Assembly (NCBI GenBank): GCA_947627215.1
Contig: CANQVD010000014.1
Location: 22,268 to 86,267 of the forward strand
DNA: 64,000 bases
Direction: 5' to 3'
Origin: an uncultured Eisenbergiella sp.
Lineage (GTDB): Bacteria > Bacillota > Clostridia > Lachnospirales > Lachnospiraceae
Shown here: one piece after another, positions 15,784 through 24,058 of the stretch
Layout of the letters: each line of letters starts with the position of its first letter
How positions within the stretch are numbered: position 1 is the first letter of the stretch
Position numbers and translations under genes: made by a program
The notes under the pieces: model-generated
The model's input: the letters and a program-made list of their open reading frames with translations, nothing else
Database searches by the model: none
Told to the model about the DNA's origin: nothing

Positions 15784-16404
15784 ATGAACATTTATCTGCT
15801 CCGCCACGGAGAAACCGACTGGAACCGGGAGGGACGCCTGCAGGGGCGCACGGATATCCCCCTGAACGAGGCCGGGAGAGAACAGGTCCGCCGGGCCGCG
15901 GATATCCTGGCCGCCCGAGCGCCGGATATCGAGCTGATCATCACCAGCCCTCTGGCGCGGGCCAGAGAGAGCGCCGAGATCGCCGCCGGGCGGCTGTCCG
16001 GGGCCGGCGGCGCGGCCATCCTGACGGAGCCCCTTCTCACCGAACGCAGCTACGGCGCGGGGGAGGGCACCACGCCGGAGGAACGGGCCGCGAAATTCCC
16101 CGACGGCATCTATCCCGGCAAAGAATCCTGGGAGGCGCTGCTGCAGAGAGGGACGCAGGCCTTCCGGAGGATCCTGGAAATGGCCGAAGGCAGGCAGAAC
16201 ATTCTCGCCGCCGCCCACGGCTCCATCCTGCGGGGCATGGTGACCGCCGTCACCGCGGGGACCCCAGCGGCCAGGCAGTGGGAGATCTTCGGCAACGGGA
16301 GCATTCACCTGATCCGGTACGACGGCGGTTCGATCGAAGTGGAAACCGTCTGTGCCGGAACGTCCAACGCAGTCTTTCAGGCCGACCGAAACAACATATA
16401 TTGA
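15784..16404 (+). CDS. Histidine phosphatase superfamily protein (phosphoglycerate mutase-like)
   Basis: A 206-residue cytoplasmic phosphatase. The catalytic motif LLRHGETDWN is at residues 4-13, the second arginine is in TSPLARARESAEI, and the second catalytic histidine is in AAAHGSILRGM. These are the marks of the alpha-ribazole phosphatase/GpmB-like branch; the substrate cannot be decided. A second family member lies inside the B12 operon, so this one is less likely to act in cobalamin synthesis. AGGGAG precedes the ATG at 15784. An in-frame upstream extension to 15667 is rejected because it overlaps the promoter. Its stop codon lies inside a palindrome that may control the next gene. Confidence 0.88.
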   Translation: MNIYLLRHGETDWNREGRLQGRTDIPLNEAGREQVRRAADILAARAPDIELIITSPLARARESAEIAAGRLSGAGGAAILTEPLLTERSYGAGEGTTPEERAAKFPDGIYPGKESWEALLQRGTQAFRRILEMAEGRQNILAAAHGSILRGMVTAVTAGTPAARQWEIFGNGSIHLIRYDGGSIEVETVCAGTSNAVFQADRNNIY

Positions 16405-16415
16405 CCGAACGGTCA
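16402..16415. promoter_or_regulatory. Perfect palindrome, possible TetR-type operator
   Basis: TGACCGAACGGTCA is a perfect 14-base inverted repeat that resembles operators of TetR-family repressors. It overlaps the stop codon of the phosphatase gene and lies 36 bases before the alpha-L-rhamnosidase ATG. No TetR gene is present in the window. Confidence 0.4.
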
Positions 16416-16451
16416 TCAACAGGATATCAAAATCCACAGGAGGGAAAACAC

Positions 16452-18659
16452 ATGACGAACTGGAACGCAAAATGGATCCGGCCGCAGACGGACATGGGCG
16501 ATGTCTGCCCGGTGTTTGAAAAGGACTTCGAGACGGCGCAGACGCCCGTTTCCGCCGTCCTGCGCATCACCGCGCTGGGCGTCTATGAGGCAAAGCTGAA
16601 CGGACAGCGCATCGGCGATTTCGTGCTGGCCCCCGGCTGGACCTCCTATGAACACCGCCTGCAGTATCAGGAATACGATGTGACCGGACTGCTGGCAGCG
16701 CACAACCGCCTCTCCGTCACGGTGGGCAAGGGCTGGTACCGGAGCCCCCTGCCCGGCTGGCAGACGGAATACACCCGCCAGGCGGCGAACAAAACCGCCG
16801 GGCTGCTGGCGGAACTGATCCTCACCTTCGCGGACGGCAGCGCACAGACGGTCTGCTCCGACGAAAGCTGGACCGCATTGGAGAGCGGAGTCCGTTTTTC
16901 CGAGATCTATGACGGGGAAACCTATGACGCCTCCTTTTTCACAGAGGACAAAACACCGGCTGCCGTATTCGACGGCCCGTTCCATACCCTGATCCCCCAG
17001 CAGGGCGAAGAGATCCGGGAACAGGAGCGCATCTCACCCGTTTCCGTTTTCACCACGCCCGCCGGAGAGACCGTGGTGGATTTCGGCCAGGAGGTCACCG
17101 GATATGTGGAGCTCTCCCTGACCGCGGACGCCGGGCAGCGCGTGCATCTCTCCCACGCGGAGGTGCTGGATCGGGACGGCAATTTCTACACGGAAAACTA
17201 CCGGAGCGCGAAGGCGGAGTATCTTTACATCTGCCGCGGCGGGCTCCAGACCTATAAACCGAAGATGACGTTTTTCGGCTTCCGCTATATCCGGGTGGAC
17301 GAATTTCCCGACGGCCCCGCCTGCGCCCGCGCGGAGAACTTCACGGCCATCGCGGTGCATTCCGACATGAAGCGCACCGGCAGGCTCCGCTGCAGCGACG
17401 CGCTTTTAAACCGCCTGTTCGATAATATCGTCTGGGGACAGAAGGGGAACTTCCTGGATGTTCCCACCGACTGCCCGCAGCGCGACGAACGGCTGGGCTG
17501 GACGGGAGACGCGCAGGTCTTCACGCGCACGGCATGTCTGAATTTTGACGCGGAACGCTTCTTCACCAAATGGCTGGCGGACATGAGCGCGGACCAGAAG
17601 CCGGACGGACAGCTCTGCCATGTGATTCCGGCCGTGCTGGACGATCCGGACAGCAGCGCCGCCTGGGGAGACGCCGCCGCGGTCTGTCCCTGGGAGGTCT
17701 ATCTGGCATATGGGAACCGGGAGCTGCTCCGGGATCAGTTCGACTGCATGAAAAAATGGGTGCACTACATCACCGCCCACACCGCCGACGAAAACCTCTG
17801 GACCGGCGGCACGCACTACGGCGACTGGCTGGGACTGGACGCGCCCGTCGGCAGCTATAAGGGCTCTTCCCGGGAGGATTTCATCGCCTCCGCCTTCTAC
17901 GCCCACTCCACCGGGCTGGTGATCAGGGCGGGACGGGCGCTGGGCGAGGACGTGACGGAATTTGAAGCGCTTTCCGCGCGCATCCACGCCGCGTTCCGCA
18001 AAGCCTATCCGGAATACCGCACGCAGACGGAATGCGTGCTGGCGGCCCATTTCGGGCTCACCGACGATCCGCAGGCCGCGGCGGACCAGTTGGCGCAGAT
18101 GATCCGCGCCTGCGGCACGAAGCTGCAAACCGGCTTCGTGGGAACGCCCTATCTGCTCCACGTGCTCTCCGACTACGGCTATGAAACGCTGGCCTGGGAC
18201 CTGCTGCTGCGCCGGGAATACCCTTCCTGGCTCTATCCCGTAACCAAAGGCGCCACCACGGTATGGGAGCACTGGGACGGCATCATGGAAGACGGTTCCT
18301 TCTGGAGCCGCGATATGAACTCCTTCAACCATTATGCCTACGGCGCGGTGGCGGACTGGGTCTACAACGCGGCCGCCGGCATCCGGACCGTGGAGGAAGC
18401 GCCCGGCTACGCGAAGGTGCGGATCGCGCCCCATCCCGACGAGCGTCTGGACTGGCTGGAGGCCGATCTGGACACCCGCCGCGGCCATATCCGCTCCTGC
18501 TGGAAAAAACAGGACGGACTCTGGCGGTTTGAGATCGATACCCCCGTGGAGGCCGAGATCACCATTGCCGGAAAGACCCAAACAGTCGGCAGCGGACGCT
18601 ATATCTTCTACGCGCCGGTCCGCATTCCGGAAATCACAGCCACCACGCTTCATGAATGA
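16452..18659 (+). CDS. Alpha-L-rhamnosidase, GH78
   Basis: A 735-residue enzyme that releases L-rhamnose from plant or bacterial glycans or glycosides. The start ATG follows AGGAGGG. The N-terminal two-thirds has the beta-sandwich modules (AKLNGQRIGDFVLAPGWTSY, EVTGYVELSLTADAGQRV). The (alpha/alpha)6 catalytic barrel opens with the diagnostic DCPQRDERLGWTGDAQVF and includes TTVWEHWDGI. There is no signal peptide, so it acts inside the cell after uptake. The length is at the short end for GH78, which suggests the minimal D-E-F-A-C module set. Its last 26 bases overlap the convergent FMN enzyme gene. Confidence 0.95.
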   Translation: MTNWNAKWIRPQTDMGDVCPVFEKDFETAQTPVSAVLRITALGVYEAKLNGQRIGDFVLAPGWTSYEHRLQYQEYDVTGLLAAHNRLSVTVGKGWYRSPLPGWQTEYTRQAANKTAGLLAELILTFADGSAQTVCSDESWTALESGVRFSEIYDGETYDASFFTEDKTPAAVFDGPFHTLIPQQGEEIREQERISPVSVFTTPAGETVVDFGQEVTGYVELSLTADAGQRVHLSHAEVLDRDGNFYTENYRSAKAEYLYICRGGLQTYKPKMTFFGFRYIRVDEFPDGPACARAENFTAIAVHSDMKRTGRLRCSDALLNRLFDNIVWGQKGNFLDVPTDCPQRDERLGWTGDAQVFTRTACLNFDAERFFTKWLADMSADQKPDGQLCHVIPAVLDDPDSSAAWGDAAAVCPWEVYLAYGNRELLRDQFDCMKKWVHYITAHTADENLWTGGTHYGDWLGLDAPVGSYKGSSREDFIASAFYAHSTGLVIRAGRALGEDVTEFEALSARIHAAFRKAYPEYRTQTECVLAAHFGLTDDPQAAADQLAQMIRACGTKLQTGFVGTPYLLHVLSDYGYETLAWDLLLRREYPSWLYPVTKGATTVWEHWDGIMEDGSFWSRDMNSFNHYAYGAVADWVYNAAAGIRTVEEAPGYAKVRIAPHPDERLDWLEADLDTRRGHIRSCWKKQDGLWRFEIDTPVEAEITIAGKTQTVGSGRYIFYAPVRIPEITATTLHE

Positions 18660-19521
18660 CGGACGGATCGATGCTTTTTACATCCTTTGACCCGGTGCGC
18701 AGCATCATGGCCCGCAGCTCGTCCGTGAAGGCGCGGATCGTCTTCGCCACGCCATCGGCCCCTTCCTTTTCATAGGCCGGGATCAGCGGCCGTCCGACGC
18801 AGACCAGATCGGCTCCCAGCGCCAGCACCTTGAAGGCGTCGAAGCCGTCCGCGACGCCGCCGTCGGCAATGAGGATCAGATCGTTTCCCACGGCTCTGCG
18901 GATATCTCCTAACAGCGCGTAAGGGGGCATGGCCCAGCGCAGCAGCCCGTTGTGATGGCTGAGAATGATCCCCGCCGCGCCGATCCTTCCGGCCGTCAGC
19001 GCATCCTGTACGCTGAGCGCCCCTTTCAGGAAAAAGGGGAGACGGGTGGACTGCACATATTCCTTCAGCTCATCCAGAGAAGGCAGCTTCATCTGATGAC
19101 CGGCCACCAGCGAGTCGGCGTCATCCTCAACATTTACGGCGTGCTCCACGTCCATCCCGACGCCGAGCGCGCCGTGTTCTTCGGCAAAACGGATGCGGGC
19201 AAAGATTTCCTCCCGATCGGCGTAGGGCTTGATCACCTTGATCACCTTCGCGCCGGTGGCCAGCACCTCCCCCAGAGAACCGTTGTCTCCCATGCCCACG
19301 GAACACAGGGCCCCGGCCGCCCGCGCGCCCGCGGCCAGACCGGCCATGCCGCCCTTTAAATGGCTCAGCGCACCGGTCATGATGGGCGTTTCAAACGTCT
19401 CTCCCAGTATGCTCAGCCTGCTGGAGGGATGCTGTGCGCCCAAAATCCTCCCTTCAACGACCAGAGAATCCAGATACTTTCTCGCGATCTGAATCGAATC
19501 CGCATTTTTATTTTCGCTCAT
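18634..19521 (-). CDS. FMN-dependent alpha-hydroxyacid oxidising protein (atypical active site)
   Basis: A 295-residue TIM-barrel protein of the lactate oxidase/glycolate oxidase/lactate dehydrogenase family. The flavin-binding C-terminal half is recognisable: LPFFLKGALSVQDAL, LILIADGGVADGFDAFKVLALGADLVCVGRP. Where family members have SNHGGR, this protein has SHHNGL (188-193). The catalytic histidine is kept as His190, but the carboxylate-binding arginine is replaced by Leu193. It is about 60 residues shorter than the classical enzymes. The start at 19521 follows AAGGAG. It lies upstream of nothing on its strand and 89 bases downstream of glycerate kinase, so the two may be cotranscribed and may share 2-hydroxyacid metabolism. 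The substrate is uncertain. Confidence 0.82.
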   Translation of the reverse strand: MSENKNADSIQIARKYLDSLVVEGRILGAQHPSSRLSILGETFETPIMTGALSHLKGGMAGLAAGARAAGALCSVGMGDNGSLGEVLATGAKVIKVIKPYADREEIFARIRFAEEHGALGVGMDVEHAVNVEDDADSLVAGHQMKLPSLDELKEYVQSTRLPFFLKGALSVQDALTAGRIGAAGIILSHHNGLLRWAMPPYALLGDIRRAVGNDLILIADGGVADGFDAFKVLALGADLVCVGRPLIPAYEKEGADGVAKTIRAFTDELRAMMLRTGSKDVKSIDPSVIHEAWWL

Positions 19522-19610
19522 GATGATCTCCTTTCCGCCGTTTTCGGCAATCTTCTCACAAAAAACCGGTTCCGGACCGGCCTGGAAAAGCGCCGGCCCG
19601 TCCGCAGGCC

Positions 19611-20765
19611 TCAGCTCCGCCGTCCGTTTTCGGCACATTTCCACAGCCGGAACACCTGCTCCGCCGCATCGGCCAGATTCGCCCTGGCCGCTTCCTCCCG
19701 CATCGCCTCCTCCAGCGTGCAGACCCGGCGCAGGATCGGGAAAAACGCGTCGATGCCGTTTTCATTGCAGGCCGCGGCCTCTTCCGTCACGCTGCCCGCG
19801 AGGGCCACCACCGGGATCCCGTATTTCTTCGCCAGACGGGCCACGCCCACCGGCGCTTTCCCCATGGCGGTCTGTCCGTCCAGCCTGCCCTCGCCCGTCA
19901 CCACGATATCCGCATCCTTTATGCAGGACTCCAGTCCGGTTTCCTCCAGCACGATCTGAACGCCGGATTCCAGCACCGCGTTGGTGAAGGTCAGAAACGC
20001 GAAGCCCATCCCGCCGGCCGCGCCGGCGCCGGGGAACAGGGGATCCGCCTTCGGGAACTTCTCCTTCGCCAGCTTCGCGTATGCCTCCAGCCACCCGTCC
20101 ATCTGCGGGATCACGGACGGCGCGGCGCCCTTCTGGGGCCCGTAAACGGCGCTGCAGCCCTGCTCGCCGCACAGCACGTTGGTCACGTCGCAGGCGATCC
20201 GGAATTCGCACTCCGCCAGCTCCGGGATCACGCCCTCATCTGTGATCCTAGCCAGACTCTCCAACCCCTTCGCGCCGAAGGGCACCTGCCTTCCGTCCCG
20301 ATCCAGGAACCCATAGCCCAGCGCCTGCAGCATGCCTACGCCGCCGTCGTTGGTGGCGCTGCCGCCGATCCCCACGAGGAAGCGCCTGCACCCGGCGGCG
20401 ATGGCGTCCCGAATGACCTCGCCCACGCCGTAGGTGGTGGTTTCCAGCGGATCCCGTTTCTCTGCGGGCACCAGCGTGAGTCCCGCCGCGCCGGACATCT
20501 CCACCACTGCCGTCTTCGTTTCCGCAAGGATGCCGTACGCGCAGTGCACCGGCGCGCCCAGCGGCCCGGTCACCGACACATTCCGAATCACGCCGTTCAT
20601 GCCCGTCACCAGCGCGTCCACCGTTCCCTCTCCGCCGTCCGCCAGCGGGCGCACCAGTATCCGGGCGGACGCGTCTGCCCGGCGAATGCCCTCCGCCGCC
20701 GCATACCCGGCCTCCATGGAGGAAAGGCTTCCCTTCATGGAATCCATCGCGATCACTGCCTTCAT
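19611..20765 (-). CDS. glxK: Glycerate kinase
   Basis: A 384-residue kinase of the GlxK/GarK family that phosphorylates D-glycerate to 2- or 3-phosphoglycerate. The N-terminus reads MKAVIAMDSMKGSLSSMEA, with the KGSLS signature. Further motifs are RPLADGGEGTVDALV and FLVGIGGSATNDGGVGML. The start at 20765 (13 codons inside the longer open frame) places the standard N-terminus first. A FMN hydroxyacid enzyme gene follows 89 bases downstream on the same strand. Both could serve glycerate or other hydroxyacids from sugar acid breakdown; a 2-hydroxyacid dehydrogenase is 11 kb away. Confidence 0.95.
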   Translation of the reverse strand: MKAVIAMDSMKGSLSSMEAGYAAAEGIRRADASARILVRPLADGGEGTVDALVTGMNGVIRNVSVTGPLGAPVHCAYGILAETKTAVVEMSGAAGLTLVPAEKRDPLETTTYGVGEVIRDAIAAGCRRFLVGIGGSATNDGGVGMLQALGYGFLDRDGRQVPFGAKGLESLARITDEGVIPELAECEFRIACDVTNVLCGEQGCSAVYGPQKGAAPSVIPQMDGWLEAYAKLAKEKFPKADPLFPGAGAAGGMGFAFLTFTNAVLESGVQIVLEETGLESCIKDADIVVTGEGRLDGQTAMGKAPVGVARLAKKYGIPVVALAGSVTEEAAACNENGIDAFFPILRRVCTLEEAMREEAARANLADAAEQVFRLWKCAENGRRS

Positions 20766-20969
20766 TTTCCAACCCTCCGTCTCATTCCTGTTCTCTCCGC
20801 ACAAATCTGCGCCGGTCCGTGCAGCGGATCTTTCTGTCTATAATCACTATAACAAAAAAACACCGACCGGGATATATCCGGAAGGCAAAAAGTAACATTT
20901 CAGCCATAAACGAGATAACATGCGGATCATGCCTGCATGAATGAGCATCTTGTATCGGCTATGAGCGGA

Positions 20970-21022
20970 GCGCCATGTCATGCGCAATTTTGAAGCGCGA
21001 AGCGCAGGATTGCGAATGGCGC
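20970..21022. repeat. Short hairpin with GAAGCGCGAAGCGC loop
   Basis: Stem GCGCCAT (20970-20976) plus CGCAAT (20983-20988) pairs with ATTGCG (21009-21014) plus ATGGCGC (21016-21022), enclosing the loop TTTGAAGCGCGAAGCGCAGG. It lies between the divergent glycerate kinase and blaI-like genes. The AAGCG-rich loop recalls that of the family B long inverted repeats, but the arms are much shorter. Confidence 0.6.
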
Positions 21023-21066
21023 GGGCTGATCTGTTATAAATTGTTTGCGGAAATCGAAAGTCGGGA

Positions 21067-21117
21067 TTGACAGAACGTTCTACAGGATGTAATATGGGGA
21101 TGTACTACATATTGTAG
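21067..21117 (+). promoter_or_regulatory. blaI promoter with two BlaI-like operator boxes
   Basis: TTGACA (21067-21072) and TAATAT (21090-21095) are exactly 17 bases apart, a strong sigma-A promoter. CTACAGGATGTA (21080-21091) overlaps the spacer and the -10. CTACATATTGTAG (21105-21117) lies around the expected start point. Both have the TACA-N3-TGTA form of BlaI/MecI operators, so the repressor encoded just downstream probably represses its own operon. Confidence 0.75.
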
Positions 21118-21186
21118 AATCAAAAAGAAGCGAGGGAAAAGTCCGGCGTGTATTGGCCCGCATACGCTGGCGGCAGGGAGGAAAAG

Positions 21187-21546
21187 ATGGGTGATCTGAA
21201 AATGGGAACTTCGGAAGCAAAATTTGCGGATATGATCTGGGAGCGGGAGCCGATTGCGTCAGGAGAGCTGGCAAGGCTGGCCGGTCAGGTATTTTCCTGG
21301 AAAAAGACCACTGCCTTTACGGTATTAAAACGGCTGTGCGAACGGGGGCTTTTCCAGAATCGGAATGGAGTTGTCACTTCCCTGATATCGAAAAAAGAAT
21401 TTTATGCCCGTCACAGCGAACAGTATGTAAAAGAGGCGTTCGGAGGATCTCTGCCGGCGTTTTTGGCCGCGTTTGGGTCGGGGAAAAAACTGACGGAGAA
21501 GGAAATTGATGAAATTCAGAAAATCATTGATTCTATGAGGGAATGA
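21187..21546 (+). CDS. blaI: BlaI/MecI-family winged-helix repressor
   Basis: A 119-residue cytoplasmic repressor of the BlaI/MecI/CopY family. The winged helix runs from MIWEREPIASGELARLAG to KKTTAFTVLKRLCERGLF. The C-terminal helices (KKLTEKEIDEIQKIIDSM) form the dimer domain that the paired protease normally cleaves. GGGAGG precedes the ATG at 21187. Two operator-like boxes lie in its promoter. Its stop is four bases before the start of the M56 peptidase gene, the classical blaI-blaR1 arrangement. No beta-lactamase gene is adjacent, so the regulon is elsewhere or the signal is different. Confidence 0.92.
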   Translation: MGDLKMGTSEAKFADMIWEREPIASGELARLAGQVFSWKKTTAFTVLKRLCERGLFQNRNGVVTSLISKKEFYARHSEQYVKEAFGGSLPAFLAAFGSGKKLTEKEIDEIQKIIDSMRE

Positions 21547-21550
21547 ACGA

Positions 21551-23647
21551 ATGCTGGAACAAATTTTTCTGAAGGTAACGCAGATGAGTCAGGCGGCGGG
21601 ACTGCTCATTCTGGCCGTGCTTTTCATGCGCATGCTTTTCAGGGGATTCCCGAAATATATTTCCTATATGCTTTGGAGCGTTGTTTTGCTGCGACTGCTT
21701 TGTCCGATTACCCTGAAATCCGCATATAGTCCCGTGCCGGATTACGACTCTTTTTTTTACGGATATGCGTCGGTGCAGTCAGCCTTCGGACAGACTGCGG
21801 CGGAACAGGTCGTGCCGGAGCAGGCTGCGTCTGAGGCCGAAGAGGTGCCGGAACAGTCTGGCGCTCCGGCGTTGGAAGGGGAAGGAAAAAAAGACGGGAA
21901 CGGCCCGGAGGCCGGGCAACACGTTGTTTTGCATTTTCCGGCAGGCATAAACCGGACGGACAGGGAAGCGTCCCTGCGGGTGCGTTTTTGGACGGCAGGA
22001 AAATATGTGTGGCTCGCGGGTGTCGTCATCCTGTTTTTGTATGGGGCGGTTTCCTTCGTCAGGATCCGCAGGAGAGTATCTTCGGCGGCGCCTCTGAGGG
22101 GGAATATTTATGTCACGGATGCCGGTCTTTCCCCGTTTGTCATGGGCGTATTCAGACCGCGGATCTATCTGCCGGAGGGGCTGAACAGGAGAGAGCGGAA
22201 ATACATTATTTTACATGAAAGGCTGCATATCAGACGCCTGGATCACCTCGTAAAACCGCTGGCCTTCGCGGCGCTGTGCCTTCACTGGTTCAATCCCCTG
22301 GTATGGCTCGCCTTTTCCCTCTTTTGCAGGGATATGGAAATGAGCTGTGACGAAGCGGTCATCCGGAAAATGGGAAAAGGAATCCGGGCGGATTATGCCG
22401 CTTCCCTGCTGGCCCTTTCCACACGTAAATATCCTGTCCGGGGGATTCCCGTGGAATTTGGAGAGGGGGATATCAAGGGCCGAATCCAAAATCTGGCGTC
22501 CCTGCGAAAGAGGAAAAAGGCAGTATTGACGGCGGCTCTTGCGGGAGCCTGTGTCTTTCTTTTGTGTGCGGCGTATCTGGCGTTTACCCGCAGGACACCG
22601 GAGGCGGGATCGACGGGCCAGGAGACGGTTGGTTCGGAGGAGGAATCGGCGGAACCGGAAACAGCGGAGTCGGAAGCGGAAGCCGCCGCATTCCGGCCGG
22701 AGCTTTTGCCGGATATTACAGAGCAATACCGCACTCACACAGGCGATCCCTCGAATCTTTATTATATTGACGAAAATCATGTGCTGTGGGGAAGCGGGAG
22801 AAATGATTTCGGACAACTGGGGCAGGGAACGCGGGATGACGAATTTCACAGCACGGCGGTAAAAATTGCGGAAGACGTGATACATGTAGACCATTCGCAG
22901 AAGGGATTTGTCATTTACCTGACGCGGGATCACAGGCTGTACGGCATCGGAAACGCCGGAGGCGGGGCCTTGCAGCAGTATGAAACCTTCGACGGGAACA
23001 GATATGTCAATGATGAGAACTGTTTTGTGAGCGAACCGTATCTGCTCATGGAGCACGTAAAATACGCGTGCTGCGGAAGGGATGACATTGCCTGTATAGC
23101 GGAGGATGACAGCGTCTGGATATGGGGGACGGTTTGGTGCGACGGAAATACGCTTCTGGCGCCATGGGTTCCCGATCAGGTCAGTTTTATAAAAGAGCCG
23201 AAAAAGGTTCTGGAAAATGCGGCTCTGGTTACAGGCGGCTGGTGGAACCATGCGGCCCTGCTCCGGGACGGAACTGTCTGGACCTGGGGCTATAACAGCT
23301 CCGGGAACTGCGGCATTTCGGATTTCGGCGGAGTCAGTGAGCCGGTAAAGGTGGCGGAGGACGTCATCATGGTCTGGACGGATCTGGCCATAGACAATTA
23401 TCCGCAGCCGGATGCAGACGATATCGCCATGGGCTGGACGGGAAAGAAGATCTACCGCGAGGATTATGAGGATATCGCGGAATTTGACGGGGTTTACCCC
23501 CGGTTTTTGAACAATACGGTGATTCTGAAAACAGACGGTTCCCATTGGGTGTGTGGAGAAAATGTGGGAGAACAGGAAAGGACGGTACACGGGGAAGAGG
23601 CGGACTATTCCGTTGTCTGCACCGGTGATTTTTTGCCCTGCGAGTAG
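21551..23647 (+). CDS. BlaR1-like M56 membrane metallopeptidase fused to RCC1-like repeats
   Basis: A 698-residue protein. Membrane spans lie at about 17-30, 38-52, 153-170 and 326-346. Between spans 3 and 4 is the M56 zinc protease: HERLH at 222-226 and the downstream EMSCDEAVI. In BlaR1 and MecR1 the part after the last span is a penicillin-binding sensor. Here, after an acidic linker (350-380), it is a chain of RCC1-type blades: VLWGSGRNDFGQLGQGT, DSVWIWGTVW and GTVWTWGYNSSGNCG. The likely mechanism is that an extracellular propeller senses a signal and the protease inactivates BlaI. An Ala/Glu/Pro-rich extracellular loop occupies about 80-125. The gene is AT-richer than its neighbours. 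Confidence 0.88.
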   Translation: MLEQIFLKVTQMSQAAGLLILAVLFMRMLFRGFPKYISYMLWSVVLLRLLCPITLKSAYSPVPDYDSFFYGYASVQSAFGQTAAEQVVPEQAASEAEEVPEQSGAPALEGEGKKDGNGPEAGQHVVLHFPAGINRTDREASLRVRFWTAGKYVWLAGVVILFLYGAVSFVRIRRRVSSAAPLRGNIYVTDAGLSPFVMGVFRPRIYLPEGLNRRERKYIILHERLHIRRLDHLVKPLAFAALCLHWFNPLVWLAFSLFCRDMEMSCDEAVIRKMGKGIRADYAASLLALSTRKYPVRGIPVEFGEGDIKGRIQNLASLRKRKKAVLTAALAGACVFLLCAAYLAFTRRTPEAGSTGQETVGSEEESAEPETAESEAEAAAFRPELLPDITEQYRTHTGDPSNLYYIDENHVLWGSGRNDFGQLGQGTRDDEFHSTAVKIAEDVIHVDHSQKGFVIYLTRDHRLYGIGNAGGGALQQYETFDGNRYVNDENCFVSEPYLLMEHVKYACCGRDDIACIAEDDSVWIWGTVWCDGNTLLAPWVPDQVSFIKEPKKVLENAALVTGGWWNHAALLRDGTVWTWGYNSSGNCGISDFGGVSEPVKVAEDVIMVWTDLAIDNYPQPDADDIAMGWTGKKIYREDYEDIAEFDGVYPRFLNNTVILKTDGSHWVCGENVGEQERTVHGEEADYSVVCTGDFLPCE

Positions 23648-24058
23648 CCGTACAGCGGGTGCGGTTATGCGCGGCCGCGCCGGCGGCGGCAGGCAGACCG
23701 GATCGGATGATCTGCGTTCCCTTTTTATCCGGAACGGGGGAAAAATCGGTTTTGGTATCCTTTTCCGTCAGCAAAACGCAGGAGGGCGGCGTCCATCCAT
23801 GGCAGGAAATTATGAAAAAGCAGAACATAAAGAAGATGTTTCCAGGCTGAACGCATAAGATAAATTATTTTAAAAAAGGATTGTTGTCCGCCGCGTTTTC
23901 CGGTATGCTATATCCAGACTGCTCCTCCCGGGCCGAAACCGTTTCCGCCCTCCGAAGAGGCCGTCCTTTTTCCCGCAGCGGGAAACCTGTTCCCGGGCCC
24001 TCACCCGCGGACCGATCTTTGAACCTGCAGCGCGGCGCTGCCGCAGAATGGAGTTTTC
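23648..24058. other. Intergenic region without a recognised gene
   Basis: Between the M56-RCC1 gene and the membrane protein gene. A 19-codon frame at about 23800 (MAGNYEKAEHKEDVSRLNA) has no clear ribosome binding site and no support. A possible promoter is TTGTTG (about 23882) and TATGCT 17 bases later, which would serve the gene at 24059. I see no repeat or RNA structure. Confidence 0.4.

Noticed and set aside
18660..18690. Overlap of the rhamnosidase and FMN enzyme genes as a sign of a frameshift
   Set aside because: Both proteins end with family-typical sequence; a short convergent overlap of 26 bases is ordinary.
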